Assembly (NCBI GenBank): GCA_963921305.4
Contig: CAWUEX030000002.1
Span: 1,364,001-1,428,000 of the forward strand
From: CAWUEX02 sp963921305
Lineage (GTDB): Bacteria > Pseudomonadota > Alphaproteobacteria > Rhodospirillales > Rhodospirillaceae
Length of the DNA: 64,000 bases
Direction: 5' to 3'
Each line of letters begins with the position of its first letter. Position 1 is the stretch's first letter. Under the pieces are notes generated by a model that saw nothing but the letters and a program-made list of their open reading frames with translations, had not been told where the DNA came from and searched no databases. This document shows positions 16,934 through 25,441 of the stretch, piece after piece. The translations under genes were made by a program, and so were the position numbers.

Positions 16934-16983
16934 AATCCTGGGGTCGTGAGTTCGAATCTCGCCGGGGACGCCAGCGCCAGACT
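16934..16983 (+). repeat. Right 50-bp attachment repeat (attR)
   Basis: An exact copy of 13823-13872, containing only the 3' portion of the tRNA-Arg gene without a 5' half, so not a functional tRNA. It marks the right end of the island, 150 bp before fliN. Confidence 0.9.
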
Positions 16984-17078
16984 CTCTATTCCTCGTTGCC
17001 GCTTCCTGGTCCTCCGGGAAATTCTCATCCGGGTCAGAATATGTTAACGTTTCTGCGTCACGGTACAGGGTGGAAAAC

Positions 17079-17094
17079 CCTGCCAAACGGCAGG
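17079..17094 (+). promoter_or_regulatory. Short hairpin in the fliN leader
   Basis: CCTGCC (17079-17084), AAAC, GGCAGG (17089-17094) forms a perfect 6-bp stem 40 nt upstream of the fliN ATG. No T-run follows, so it is not a terminator. A leader structure is possible but unproven. Confidence 0.25.
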
Positions 17095-17133
17095 TACGCC
17101 AGGAAAACCGGCGCCTTGGGGGCGGAACGCTGA

Positions 17134-17397
17134 ATGTCTGATATCGCCGAAGACTATGCCGTTAATGACGTTGTGGTCGACATCGTGGTCGTCCTCGGCT
17201 CGTCAAAGCTGCGCCTCAATCAGATTCTGCAACTCGGCCGTGGCGCCGTGGTGGAACTGGAGAGCGGCCCCAACGACCAAGTTGAGGTCTACGCCAATGA
17301 CATCCTGATCGCCAAAGGCGAGGTGGTGATCACCGGCGGTGACGTTCTCGGTGTCGCGGTGACAGAGGTTCTGAAGTCGGTCTACACCACCGGCTAA
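17134..17397 (+). CDS. fliN: Flagellar motor switch protein FliN
   Basis: This 87-residue protein has the SpoA (FliN/YscQ C-terminal) fold: DIVVVLGSSKLRLNQILQLGRGAVVELE, VEVYANDILIAKGEVVI and LGVAVTEVLKS. It forms the C-ring with FliM and FliG and sets rotation direction. The length is short but normal for alphaproteobacterial FliN. No other flagellar gene is in the window; the island insertion lies 150 bp upstream, so it may have separated fliN from its original upstream context. Confidence 0.88.
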   Translation: MSDIAEDYAVNDVVVDIVVVLGSSKLRLNQILQLGRGAVVELESGPNDQVEVYANDILIAKGEVVITGGDVLGVAVTEVLKSVYTTG

Positions 17398-17509
17398 CTG
17401 CCGAGCACGGCAAACCCTTGCAATCTTTTAATTCGTCTGCACGTTCACGGCGCCAGGGGGCTGTGATAAACGGCACTCAATGTTGTTGATCCCGTTACGG
17501 AGACGTTTC

Positions 17510-18154
17510 ATGACCAAGCGTCCACACTTTATTTGTTCAGCACTACGCGCACCGGCGCAGATACTTGGCGCCGCCGCTCTCATGGCGATGTTGAGCTTCG
17601 GTGTCGCGTTTCCCTCAAAGGCCGCAGACTTTGATACGGCGCTGGCCTACTACAAACAAAACCAATGGCTGCCCGCCTTTCTCGATTTTCAGATTCTTGC
17701 TGCCGAGGGCGATGCCCGTGCTCAGGCGTATATCGGTCTCATGTACCGGCGCGGCTTTGGCGTCGCCGCTGATCTGTCAGAGGCGGAAAAGTGGCTGCGG
17801 GCCGGAGCGGAACAGGGCAACGCCATGGCCAACCATCGCCTGGGCTGGATGTACGCCAGTGGCGAAATCACCGGCGCGCCGGAGTTCACCGGCGCGGTGA
17901 AGCATTGGAAGGCCGCGGCCGAGGGCGGCAACCACCAGGCGCAGATGGATCTTGGCGTCATGTATTGGCGGGGAGAGGGAACGCCACAAGACTTGGTGTT
18001 GGCGTACACGTGGCTAGACCTGGCAGCCGAAGACCCCGAGTTATCCGCGGCAAAATCCAATCAAGAAAACCTTGCCCGGTCCATGACGGACGAGCAGATC
18101 GCGCAAGCTCAAGACTTGGCGTCGGCGCTTCGCGAGGATATTGCCGCGCGTTAA
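17510..18154 (+). CDS. Secreted Sel1-repeat (TPR-like) protein
   Basis: This 214-residue protein has a long N-terminal signal peptide (hydrophobic AAALMAMLSFGVAF, probable cleavage near SKAA-DF). It then carries Sel1 repeats: AYIGLMYRRGFGVAADLSEAEKWLRAGAEQG can be read in two adjacent blocks, followed by ANHRLGWMYASGE and DLGVMYWRGEGTPQD. Such periplasmic proteins act as protein-interaction scaffolds. The ATG at 17510 is preceded by GGAGACG; an in-frame start 10 codons upstream is less likely. No clear functional partner. Confidence 0.85.
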   Translation: MTKRPHFICSALRAPAQILGAAALMAMLSFGVAFPSKAADFDTALAYYKQNQWLPAFLDFQILAAEGDARAQAYIGLMYRRGFGVAADLSEAEKWLRAGAEQGNAMANHRLGWMYASGEITGAPEFTGAVKHWKAAAEGGNHQAQMDLGVMYWRGEGTPQDLVLAYTWLDLAAEDPELSAAKSNQENLARSMTDEQIAQAQDLASALREDIAAR

Positions 18155-18266
18155 GTCCTGGCCGGCTCTGGCCTGACTTAGATCAATGCGCCTGGGTAAA
18201 CCAAAGGCCTAGGCTCGCTCCCATAAGCTTGAATTGGTCCGTCTAACTCGGCCAAGGGAGCGCGCC

Positions 18267-19124
18267 ATGACCCTGAAATCCATTTATCTGCCCCTCAGCG
18301 GCGAAGCCGACGCGACAGCAGCGGCGGATACCGCCTTCTCGCTCGCCAAAACGTTTGAGGCCCATCTCGCCGCCAGCGATACGGTATCAGAGCCCGGCCC
18401 GTTTCTTGATCAGACCGGTATCGGCATGATGGCGACCTACTACGACGAACTCTACAAAACCGCCGAGAAGGTTCAGGCGCACAAACGGTCTGCCGCAAGT
18501 GAGCTTTTCGAGGCTGCGCGCCAGCGCCACGACGTGCCGTTGAAAGGTCCGGTTCACGGCGCCGCCACGTGCCTGCTACATACCCATGATGGTGACCCGG
18601 CGATCGTTGCCCGTCTTGGGCGCCTCGCCAACCTCATCGTCCTGGCGTGTCCTGGTGAGCGATCGTCTTTTGCCGATTTGAAAACCCTTGAGCAAGCGCT
18701 GTTCGATGCGCGCCGGCCCGTTCTCATGGTGCCTAAGGGTGTCTCGTTTGACATGACTAAACCGGCCTTGGTGGCCTGGAACGGTAGCGCTGAAGCAGCG
18801 CGTGCGGTGATCAACGCTGTGCCCGTGCTCGAAAAGTCCGATCACGTTCTTGTCGTGCAGGCCGGCGACATCGAGTCAAGCGGCACGCCTATCGCAGATG
18901 CCCAAGACCACTTATCCCTCTTCGGTATCAAAGCCGATATCGAAACGGTAGAGGCCGCAGGCAAGTCCGTGATGGATGTTTTGACCGACCGCGCGAAAAA
19001 AATCAGCGCAGGATATGTCGTCATGGGGGCCTACACCCACAACCCCTGGAGAGAACTTGTGCTCGGCGGCGTCACCCAGCACATGGTCAAACATGGCACT
19101 CTGCCGGTCATGCTCGCACACTGA
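18267..19124 (+). CDS. Tandem universal stress protein (UspA family)
   Basis: This 285-residue cytoplasmic protein has two Usp domains. The first (about 1-150) starts KSIYLPLSGEADATAAADTAFSLA and is diverged. The second (about 165-285) carries LVAWNGSAEAARAV and ends in the conserved VMGAYTHNPWRELVLGGVTQ and LPVMLAH elements. The GxxG(9)G-like loop is partly visible as GAYTHNPWRELVLGGVT. The ATG at 18267 has GGGAG upstream. Role: stress survival; the ligand is unknown. Confidence 0.88.
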   Translation: MTLKSIYLPLSGEADATAAADTAFSLAKTFEAHLAASDTVSEPGPFLDQTGIGMMATYYDELYKTAEKVQAHKRSAASELFEAARQRHDVPLKGPVHGAATCLLHTHDGDPAIVARLGRLANLIVLACPGERSSFADLKTLEQALFDARRPVLMVPKGVSFDMTKPALVAWNGSAEAARAVINAVPVLEKSDHVLVVQAGDIESSGTPIADAQDHLSLFGIKADIETVEAAGKSVMDVLTDRAKKISAGYVVMGAYTHNPWRELVLGGVTQHMVKHGTLPVMLAH

Positions 19125-19210
19125 CAGTGAAGGGTGGTGCCGATTGCCCGATGCGGCGTGCATGTCTAATTTGATAGACTGACGCTTCACTCCTGTACGA
19201 GGTGGGCTGT

Positions 19211-20395
19211 ATGCCAACCCGACTCAGTCACGGCTTGGCCGTTTCGTCGTCCCGGGATGAAACCGCGCGGCAAGACTTCGCCACTGGTATGCGGCGCTAC
19301 GTGCTTGGCAATCTCGCCGGTCACATGCGCACGGTTTATGATCGGCGTGTCCGCCCTGCGCATGAAAAATCAACCGGCCGCGCGCCGGAAACGGGTCCGC
19401 AAATTCACGTGGCGATGAAACCCGAGTCCGTATTCAAATTCTACTCTTCCATTCGCAATGGCACACAAGAATTGGTGTGGCGCTCGGTGCTTCCCTCTAT
19501 CGACCGTTCCGCCAAAGACCTTGCGGGGAAAGCAGAGTCCCTCAACGCATCAGCCGATACGCTCCACCTCGATCCTGGTTTCGAGGTGCCGAAGTACATA
19601 TCCGGCTTGGATGTTCATCTCATGCCGGGGTGCTACCACACCGAACGTTTTCCCGGCGACGTAATTCAAGGCGCGTTGTACGACAACGGCTTGTCCGTGT
19701 TTCTCATGGGTTACCTCGGTCCGGGCATGGACGACACCGGCCGGTCGGTCGCCAATTTTCTCAAGCACCGCTATCCGGACTTCGCGCCTCAAGTCATGGT
19801 CGACATCGGTGCCACCATTGGCTTCAACACCTTGCCGTGGCTCGAGGTCTGGCCGGACGTGGAGGTGCACGCCATCGATCCCGGCGCCCCCAACGTGCGC
19901 TACGGCCATGCCCGCTGCGCCGCCATGGGTCAGCCCATTCATTGGCATCAGATGAACGGCACGTCGCTTACATTCGAGGACAACAGCGTCGATTTGGTCT
20001 GGTCGGCGATGGTTCTGCATGAAATGCCAATGTCGGATGTCGCCAAAGTGTTCGCGGAATGTCATCGCGTGCTCAAGCCGGGCGGCCTGATGATTCACAT
20101 GGAACTGCCGCTCAACGCTGACGTCGAGCCGTATGAGCAGTTCTATTTGGACTGGGACGCCTACTACAACAAAGAGCCGTTCTATAAGTCTTTGCGCGAT
20201 CTCGATGTAAAGGCCGCCGTCACCGATGCCGGCTTTGCCGCTGATAACTTCGTCCGCTTTATCATTCCCAGCCAACACAACCACGGGGCCGACGCCGTCG
20301 TCGAAGCGGCGCGAGCCGATGCGGGCACGGTTGAAGGCAATGTTGGCAAACTGCAGGACGGCCTGAAGTGGTTCACCTTCGGGGCCTGGAAGTAG
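19211..20395 (+). CDS. Class I SAM-dependent methyltransferase
   Basis: This 394-residue protein has a C-terminal methyltransferase domain. Motif I is VMVDIGATIGFNTLPWLE (about residue 197 on), an acidic post-I residue lies in VHAIDPGAP, then DNSVDLVWSAMVLHEMP and the HRVLKPGGLMIHMELP block. The first ~190 residues are a family-specific extension. The ATG at 19211 has GAGGTGGG 6-12 nt upstream, better than the GTG at 19202. The gene is convergent with the serine hydrolase at 20412-21611. The substrate is unknown. Confidence 0.83.
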   Translation: MPTRLSHGLAVSSSRDETARQDFATGMRRYVLGNLAGHMRTVYDRRVRPAHEKSTGRAPETGPQIHVAMKPESVFKFYSSIRNGTQELVWRSVLPSIDRSAKDLAGKAESLNASADTLHLDPGFEVPKYISGLDVHLMPGCYHTERFPGDVIQGALYDNGLSVFLMGYLGPGMDDTGRSVANFLKHRYPDFAPQVMVDIGATIGFNTLPWLEVWPDVEVHAIDPGAPNVRYGHARCAAMGQPIHWHQMNGTSLTFEDNSVDLVWSAMVLHEMPMSDVAKVFAECHRVLKPGGLMIHMELPLNADVEPYEQFYLDWDAYYNKEPFYKSLRDLDVKAAVTDAGFAADNFVRFIIPSQHNHGADAVVEAARADAGTVEGNVGKLQDGLKWFTFGAWK

Positions 20396-20411
20396 CCTCA
20401 AGCAGCAACGA

Positions 20412-21611
20412 TCACGCGTAAACCGCTGCGATCGCTGCCTCCACCAACGGCAAACCGCACGGCCCCGGTCCCAGGCCTTGATGCATCACGTTATGGCTGT
20501 AGCCGAAGCTTATCTTGGTGTCCGGGTCGGCGAAGGCAAACGAACCACCCGCACCGATGTAGCCGAAACAGCTGTTGCCCGGACCCATTGGCGTGATCGG
20601 CGGACAATTCATCTCAAACCCCAAGGAAAACCGCATCTCAATTCCGTTGACGGCGCAGGTCTGACGCACACTCTGAGTTGCAGCGAGCGCCATAGTTTCA
20701 GGACCAAGAATGCGTGTGTCTTTCAGTACGCCGCCACGCGCCAATGTGCCGTAGAGCTTCGCCATCGCGCGGGCGTTGGTGTGGCTTGTGCCCGCGCCGT
20801 TTTCGGCCTTGCGCCATCTCAGGCTGTTGTAGGTCTCATTCGAGTCGCGGCCCTTCATGCTCTTGGCAAAGGTGCTGTAAGGGTCTTTGGCGATCAGGCG
20901 GCTGAACGCGTCCGGATCGGTCTGATATACGGTGGCCAGACGGGGCATCACGCCGTCTGGAACCGCGAAGTGCCAATCCAGTCCCAGCGGCTCTGCCAAC
21001 TCCTCACGCAAAAACTGGGCCAGCCGCCGCCCGCCGTTGACCCGGGCGCATAGCTCGCCCAGCAGATACCCCTGAGTCATGTTAAGGTATCCGAGTTGGG
21101 TTCCCGCAGGCCAGTTGGGTGCGGTGTGTTCAATGGCGGCAACCATGACGTCCCAGTCATTGGTGTCACCGGGCTGCAGACCGGCATCGACGTAGGACAC
21201 ACCGGCGGTGTGATCCAACAGATGGCGCACCAGAATGCCGTCTTTGCCATTGGCGCCGAATTCCGGCCAGTATTGCGCGACCGGCGCGTCGATCTCGATG
21301 ACGCCCGTGTCGATCATCATCAGGGTCAGAACGGCCCCGATGGTTTTGGACACGGACCAGCAACAGCACAGTGTGTCTTCCTGCCAGATGATGTCCCGCT
21401 CCACGTTGGCGAACCCACCCCACAGATCGACAACCATCTCGCCGTCGACCATCACCGCGCAACTGGCACCCACGTCGCCGTTCTCACCGCGCGTTGTCAG
21501 GTTTTGCTCGAACGTATCGGCGACAGTCTGAAAAGCCGGGTCACAGCGCCCGAACATGTCCGGCGTCTTTCCGTTCAAGAACGGGCTTGGTCCTGTTGCC
21601 CCGGCGTTCAC
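20412..21611 (-). CDS. Serine hydrolase, beta-lactamase class C-like family
   Basis: This 399-residue protein of the beta-lactamase/family VIII esterase superfamily keeps the catalytic SxxK motif in CCWSVSKTIGAV. Other conserved blocks are VRHLLDHTAGVSYVDA, GYLNMTQGYLLGEL (YxN equivalent) and FGYIGAGGSFAFADP near the C-terminus. There is no signal peptide, so it is likely cytoplasmic. I chose the GTG at 21611 because AGGAGGA precedes it at ideal spacing; the reading frame stays open farther upstream, but that region looks non-coding. It is divergent from the GST gene. Confidence 0.85.
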   Translation of the reverse strand: MNAGATGPSPFLNGKTPDMFGRCDPAFQTVADTFEQNLTTRGENGDVGASCAVMVDGEMVVDLWGGFANVERDIIWQEDTLCCCWSVSKTIGAVLTLMMIDTGVIEIDAPVAQYWPEFGANGKDGILVRHLLDHTAGVSYVDAGLQPGDTNDWDVMVAAIEHTAPNWPAGTQLGYLNMTQGYLLGELCARVNGGRRLAQFLREELAEPLGLDWHFAVPDGVMPRLATVYQTDPDAFSRLIAKDPYSTFAKSMKGRDSNETYNSLRWRKAENGAGTSHTNARAMAKLYGTLARGGVLKDTRILGPETMALAATQSVRQTCAVNGIEMRFSLGFEMNCPPITPMGPGNSCFGYIGAGGSFAFADPDTKISFGYSHNVMHQGLGPGPCGLPLVEAAIAAVYA

Positions 21612-21695
21612 GTGACATTCCTCCTGCTTTCGCCTTGCATGATAACCCGGCGTTAAGGCTATGGTAGCGCCACGCGCATATGAAGGGGACGCCGC

Positions 21696-22451
21696 ATGAC
21701 CATGAAACTGTTTTACTCTCCCATCCACGGCTTCATTCACAAGGTACTGGTGACCGCGCATGAAGCCGGCGTGTGGGATCAGATCGAATTCGTTCCGGTT
21801 TATCCCATCCAGGACGGGTATTCGATTGCAGCAATCAACCCCCTGCACAAGGTGCCGACACTCGCACTAGATGACGGTACGGTTCTCTACGGCAGTCAGA
21901 CCGTTGTCGAATATCTCGACTCTTTGTCGACCACCGGTACGCATCTCTATCCCGCCCCAGGTCCGGAGCGGTGGGATGCTCTGCGCCGGTTGGCGCTGGC
22001 CGATACCTTGTTTGAAGTCACGGTGGTGATGGCGTTGGAACGGCTGGAAAAGCCGCACCGCGAAGTCGTCTTCAAGTGGAACTGGGCCAAAGTGGTCCGC
22101 GCCGTCGATCAAATGGAAGAAGACGCCGCGAACGGGTTCGAAGCATTCGATATTGGCCAAGCCTCGGCGCTGCACGGCCTTTCCTATCTCGACCGTCAAA
22201 CGACGCGCGGGCTGTGCCCCCCGGTTCCTGACTCTTGGAACTGGCGCGACGGCCGTCCCGCGCTAACGGCGTGGTGGGATGAGGCCATTCAGCGTCCCTC
22301 CGTCCAGTCGCACTTCAACAAAGAGTACGAAGGCGAGGACAGTGCGGAGTATTGCCAGGCCAAAGTGGCCGAAGTGCTGCGGGCCCAAGGCAAACCCGCG
22401 CCCGAGAACCCGGTCCCCGTCCCGGTCGATTTCGTTCCACCGGAAGAGTAA
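21696..22451 (+). CDS. Glutathione S-transferase family protein
   Basis: This 251-residue cytosolic GST has an N-terminal thioredoxin-like domain (MKLFYSPIHGFIHKVLV, NPLHKVPTLALDDGTVLYGSQ, the cis-Pro and Ser-containing glutathione site). It also has a C-terminal helical domain with GLSYLDRQ. The C-terminal tail is Pro-rich (ENPVPVPVDFVPPEE). The gene lies 6 nt before the flavin oxidoreductase gene, so the two are co-transcribed and may act on one substrate. Confidence 0.88.
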   Translation: MTMKLFYSPIHGFIHKVLVTAHEAGVWDQIEFVPVYPIQDGYSIAAINPLHKVPTLALDDGTVLYGSQTVVEYLDSLSTTGTHLYPAPGPERWDALRRLALADTLFEVTVVMALERLEKPHREVVFKWNWAKVVRAVDQMEEDAANGFEAFDIGQASALHGLSYLDRQTTRGLCPPVPDSWNWRDGRPALTAWWDEAIQRPSVQSHFNKEYEGEDSAEYCQAKVAEVLRAQGKPAPENPVPVPVDFVPPEE

Positions 22452-22457
22452 GCGGCT

Positions 22458-24407
22458 ATGACCGGAGCGTTTCCGCGTCTCAGGTCACCGTTCAAGCTGG
22501 GGCCTGTCGACCTGCGCAACCGGGTGGTGATTCCCGGCCACTCGATGGTGCATGGCGACTCCTCCGGTCTGATGTCATCCCGCTATATCGCCTATCTGGA
22601 AGCGCGTGCGCGCGGCGGTGCCGCCCTCGTTGGCATTGAGTCAGCACCCGTCCATCCCGACTCCCGCACGTGGATCGGTCAGGTCGAGGTGTGGCGCGAT
22701 GAGATCGTCGACTCGTTGGCCGCAACCGCGGACGCGGTGCATGCCCATGATGCAAAACTCTCCATTATCCTTTGGCACGGTGGCCACAACGTCTCGTTCC
22801 GGCGTGGGGCTCCAGCAATGGCGCCGTCGGTCATTCCTTCGGTTCAGATCGGGGAGATTCCCCGGGCTATGACCGTGCAGGATATCAAGGACATCATTCC
22901 GTACTACGTCGCAGCAGCGGACAGGTGCGCCCGCGCGGGGCTGGATGTCCTGGAGGTCCAAACGTCGTCTGACTATCTGCTCGGGTCGTTCCTGAGCCCG
23001 CAGCTGAATCACCGCACCGATGGGTATGGTGGATCGGTCGAGAACCGGTGCCGCATCGTGATTGAGATTCTCGAGGCGATTCGCGCGGAGCTGCCGTCTC
23101 ATATGGCACTGGGAATTCGCACATCGATTTATCACGCCATTCCGGGCGAGCCGGACGGCTACACCATCAACCATTCGCTCCCTGCGATGGAGCACATTGC
23201 CGCGTCTGGGCTCATCGATTACCTGAGCGTGATGAGCGGATCGAACACCAACTTCGCCGAAACCATTGCGCCGATGACCTATCCGCGGCCGCAGATCGCG
23301 GATCTTTCCGCAAAATTCAAAGCTGCGTTGGATATTCCCATTGTCGTTGCCGGGCGCATTGTCACGCCCGAAGACGCCGAAACTATTCTGGAAAACGACC
23401 AGGCGGATTTGATCGGCGTGGCGCGGGCGGTGATCGCCGATGCGGATTGGATGGCCAAGGTCGAACGCGGTGAAGCGCACCGTATTCGTCTATGCACCGG
23501 ATGTAATCAGGTCTGTCTTGGCTTTGCCGGCCGGTCGTTGCCCGCCGGATGTAACATCAATCCTGAAGCAGGACGCGAGGAGGAACTGCCGCCACTTCAA
23601 CCTGCTCCGGTTGCAAAACGCATCGCGGTCGTCGGCGGCGGACCGGCCGGCCTGGAATGTGCACGCATCGCGGCGGAACGCGGTCACGCGGTCACTCTTT
23701 ATGAAGCCGAAGATCACCTTGGCGGTGCGCTGCATCTGGCCGCGTCCACGCCCCACCGCGACGAGCTAGACTTACCCCTGCAGTGGTGGGCGGCAGAACT
23801 TCAGCATCTCGGCGTCGACGTGCGGTTGGAGACCCCCATTGACGATCCGTCGCGCCTCGACGCGGATGACGTCGTCTGGGCGGTCGGCGCCGAGCCCGCG
23901 TCGATGTGGCAGCTGCGCTTCCGGCCCAGTCTGGTGGACGGTATTCCGGGCACGGCCGGGCTGCCCCATGGCCGTGATGCCATCGCCGGGCGTGTATCCG
24001 TATCCGGTTCCGTTCTGATCATTGACGAAGAGGGTGGCTGGCCGGCGCTCAATCTCATTGAACACGTTGCGCAGCAAGACGCGGTCACCGCCGTGACGGT
24101 GGTCACCAGCAGTCCGCTGCTGGGGATGCCCGATTTGTTTATCACCGGTGAGTTCGGGCTGTTCGCCGCACGGCTCAAAGATGCCGATGTGACCTTGGTT
24201 ACTGGCACCTTTGTCAGCCAGGTCGTCGACCGGTCAGCGGAAACAAGTGACGGCGAAACTCATGGCCCGTTTGATGCCATCGCTCTCTCTCTTGGCGCGC
24301 GGGCCCGGCCGGTTCCGGATGGGGTGCATGCGATCGGCGATTGCGTCGCGCCGCGGGACATCTGGGCCGCTGCTCAAGAAGGCGCTCGCCTCGCCCGCCA
24401 GCTTTAA
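22458..24407 (+). CDS. FMN/4Fe-4S/FAD oxidoreductase, 2,4-dienoyl-CoA reductase or N-demethylase type
   Basis: This 649-residue protein has the trimethylamine dehydrogenase/2,4-dienoyl-CoA reductase architecture. An N-terminal Old Yellow Enzyme TIM barrel spans about 1-340 (FKLGPVDLRNRVVIPGHSMV, SSDYLLGSFLSPQLNHRTDGYGGS). A 4Fe-4S motif has Cys 346, 349, 353 and 365. A Rossmann FAD domain follows (RIAVVGGGPAGLECARIAAERG, then LYEAEDHLGG). Relatives demethylate N-methylated compounds or reduce enoyl groups; which applies here cannot be told. It follows the GST gene by 6 nt. Confidence 0.88.
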   Translation: MTGAFPRLRSPFKLGPVDLRNRVVIPGHSMVHGDSSGLMSSRYIAYLEARARGGAALVGIESAPVHPDSRTWIGQVEVWRDEIVDSLAATADAVHAHDAKLSIILWHGGHNVSFRRGAPAMAPSVIPSVQIGEIPRAMTVQDIKDIIPYYVAAADRCARAGLDVLEVQTSSDYLLGSFLSPQLNHRTDGYGGSVENRCRIVIEILEAIRAELPSHMALGIRTSIYHAIPGEPDGYTINHSLPAMEHIAASGLIDYLSVMSGSNTNFAETIAPMTYPRPQIADLSAKFKAALDIPIVVAGRIVTPEDAETILENDQADLIGVARAVIADADWMAKVERGEAHRIRLCTGCNQVCLGFAGRSLPAGCNINPEAGREEELPPLQPAPVAKRIAVVGGGPAGLECARIAAERGHAVTLYEAEDHLGGALHLAASTPHRDELDLPLQWWAAELQHLGVDVRLETPIDDPSRLDADDVVWAVGAEPASMWQLRFRPSLVDGIPGTAGLPHGRDAIAGRVSVSGSVLIIDEEGGWPALNLIEHVAQQDAVTAVTVVTSSPLLGMPDLFITGEFGLFAARLKDADVTLVTGTFVSQVVDRSAETSDGETHGPFDAIALSLGARARPVPDGVHAIGDCVAPRDIWAAAQEGARLARQL

Positions 24408-24506
24408 CTGGCCCATAATGTTCATTGACGGAACACTTGGCCGACGATGGTTCCGCCCTGGCGGCCCAGCGGCCATGATCGCCCTCCAATTCAAAGGGAC
24501 CGCAAA

Positions 24507-25436
24507 ATGAACATTCGCCTCGCCTTCACGGCTACTCTTGCTGCTTTCGCTTTTTCCCAGACCCCCAACGCAGCCGAAGTTTCTGTCAATTCCGGCGCTG
24601 TCTTTCAAGACTGTGCCGATTGTCCTGAAATGGTGGTGATTCCACCCGGCCGCTTCGTCATGGGCTTTGACGGCGGCTTGAACGAGGCGCGCTATGAAGG
24701 TCCGGTGCGCACCGTCACGATTGACTACGCGTATGCGCTCGGCCGTACCGAAGTGACGCAAGCCCAGTTCCGTGAATTCATGGAAGAGACAGGTCATGAG
24801 TCTATCCAAGGCTGCGCCATTTGGAACGGGGAAGAATGGTATCACACGCCAGGTACGGACTGGCGTGATCCGGGCTATGGCCGTCCCCCGGCGGACAATG
24901 AGCCGGTCGCCTGTGTCACATGGACTGATGCGGCGGCCTATGCGGATTGGATGGCCGAAAAAACAGGTCAGCCCTATCGCCTGCCCACTGAAGCCGAATG
25001 GGAACACGCCGCGCGCGCGGGCCGGATCGGTACATACACCTGGGGCGATGATCCTGATGGCGGTTGCAACCTCGCCAACATCTATGACCAGTCGGGGATC
25101 GATCCCAAGCGTCCCTACGATCCTGTTGGTTGTGATGATGGCTTCGCCACAGTTGCGCCGGTCGGATCACTCGATCCCAACCCCTTCGGGCTATACGACA
25201 TGATTGGCAACGTCTGGGAGTGGACCCAGGACTGCTACATTATGCCGATTCCGCTTCAACCGACGGACGGCAGCGCGGTATACGATCCCGCCAACTGCGA
25301 GCGCCGTGCGGTGAAAGGCGGCAGCTGGTCATCGGAAGTGTTCTGGCAACGTCCGACCTTCCGCGGCCGTGATCCCGAAGACCGCATCAGCCACATCTTC
25401 GGTTTGCGCCTCGCCCGTGATTTGACGGCGGAGTAA
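24507..25436 (+). CDS. Secreted SUMF1/FGE-sulfatase domain protein, copy 1
   Basis: This 309-residue protein has an N-terminal signal peptide (to about residue 22) and one SUMF1-type C-type-lectin-like domain: DCPEMVVIPPGRFVMG, YALGRTEVTQAQFREFMEETG, YRLPTEAEWEHAARAG, GLYDMIGNVWEWTQDCY and GGSWSSEVFWQRPTFRGRD. True formylglycine-generating enzymes have two redox Cys after GGSW; here the segment has Ser/Trp instead, so FGE activity is unlikely. It starts 99 nt after the flavin oxidoreductase and is followed after 5 nt by a paralogue. Confidence 0.87.
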   Translation: MNIRLAFTATLAAFAFSQTPNAAEVSVNSGAVFQDCADCPEMVVIPPGRFVMGFDGGLNEARYEGPVRTVTIDYAYALGRTEVTQAQFREFMEETGHESIQGCAIWNGEEWYHTPGTDWRDPGYGRPPADNEPVACVTWTDAAAYADWMAEKTGQPYRLPTEAEWEHAARAGRIGTYTWGDDPDGGCNLANIYDQSGIDPKRPYDPVGCDDGFATVAPVGSLDPNPFGLYDMIGNVWEWTQDCYIMPIPLQPTDGSAVYDPANCERRAVKGGSWSSEVFWQRPTFRGRDPEDRISHIFGLRLARDLTAE

Positions 25437-25441
25437 ATATC

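Larger units (their letters stand above)
13823..16983 (+). mobile_element. Integrase-less tRNA-Arg genomic island with an NLR/effector pair
   Basis: The segment is bounded by two identical 50-bp direct repeats, the left one forming the 3' part of the intact tRNA-Arg(CCT) gene. The repeats are 3111 bp apart, which would be the size of the excised circle. It carries only two confident genes, an NLR-like NTPase and a small helical protein, and no integrase, transposase or excisionase. By hand count, bases 16501-16860 contain 184 G+C of 360 (51%), against 120 of 180 (67%) at 17701-17880 outside the island, supporting foreign origin. Mobilisation must be in trans, or the integrase was lost. Confidence 0.85.

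Noticed and set aside
13823..16983. An integrase or excisionase inside the island
   Set aside because: Both strands were read; apart from the two genes, only antisense frames lacking tyrosine or serine recombinase motifs are present.
16900..17133. A 77-codon open frame across the right attachment repeat into the fliN leader
   Set aside because: It crosses the tRNA-derived repeat, has no ribosome site at proper spacing and no recognisable domain, so it is a by-product of the repeat sequence.
20396..20411. A terminator between the convergent methyltransferase and serine hydrolase genes
   Set aside because: The gap is only 16 nt and no stem with a T-run is visible.
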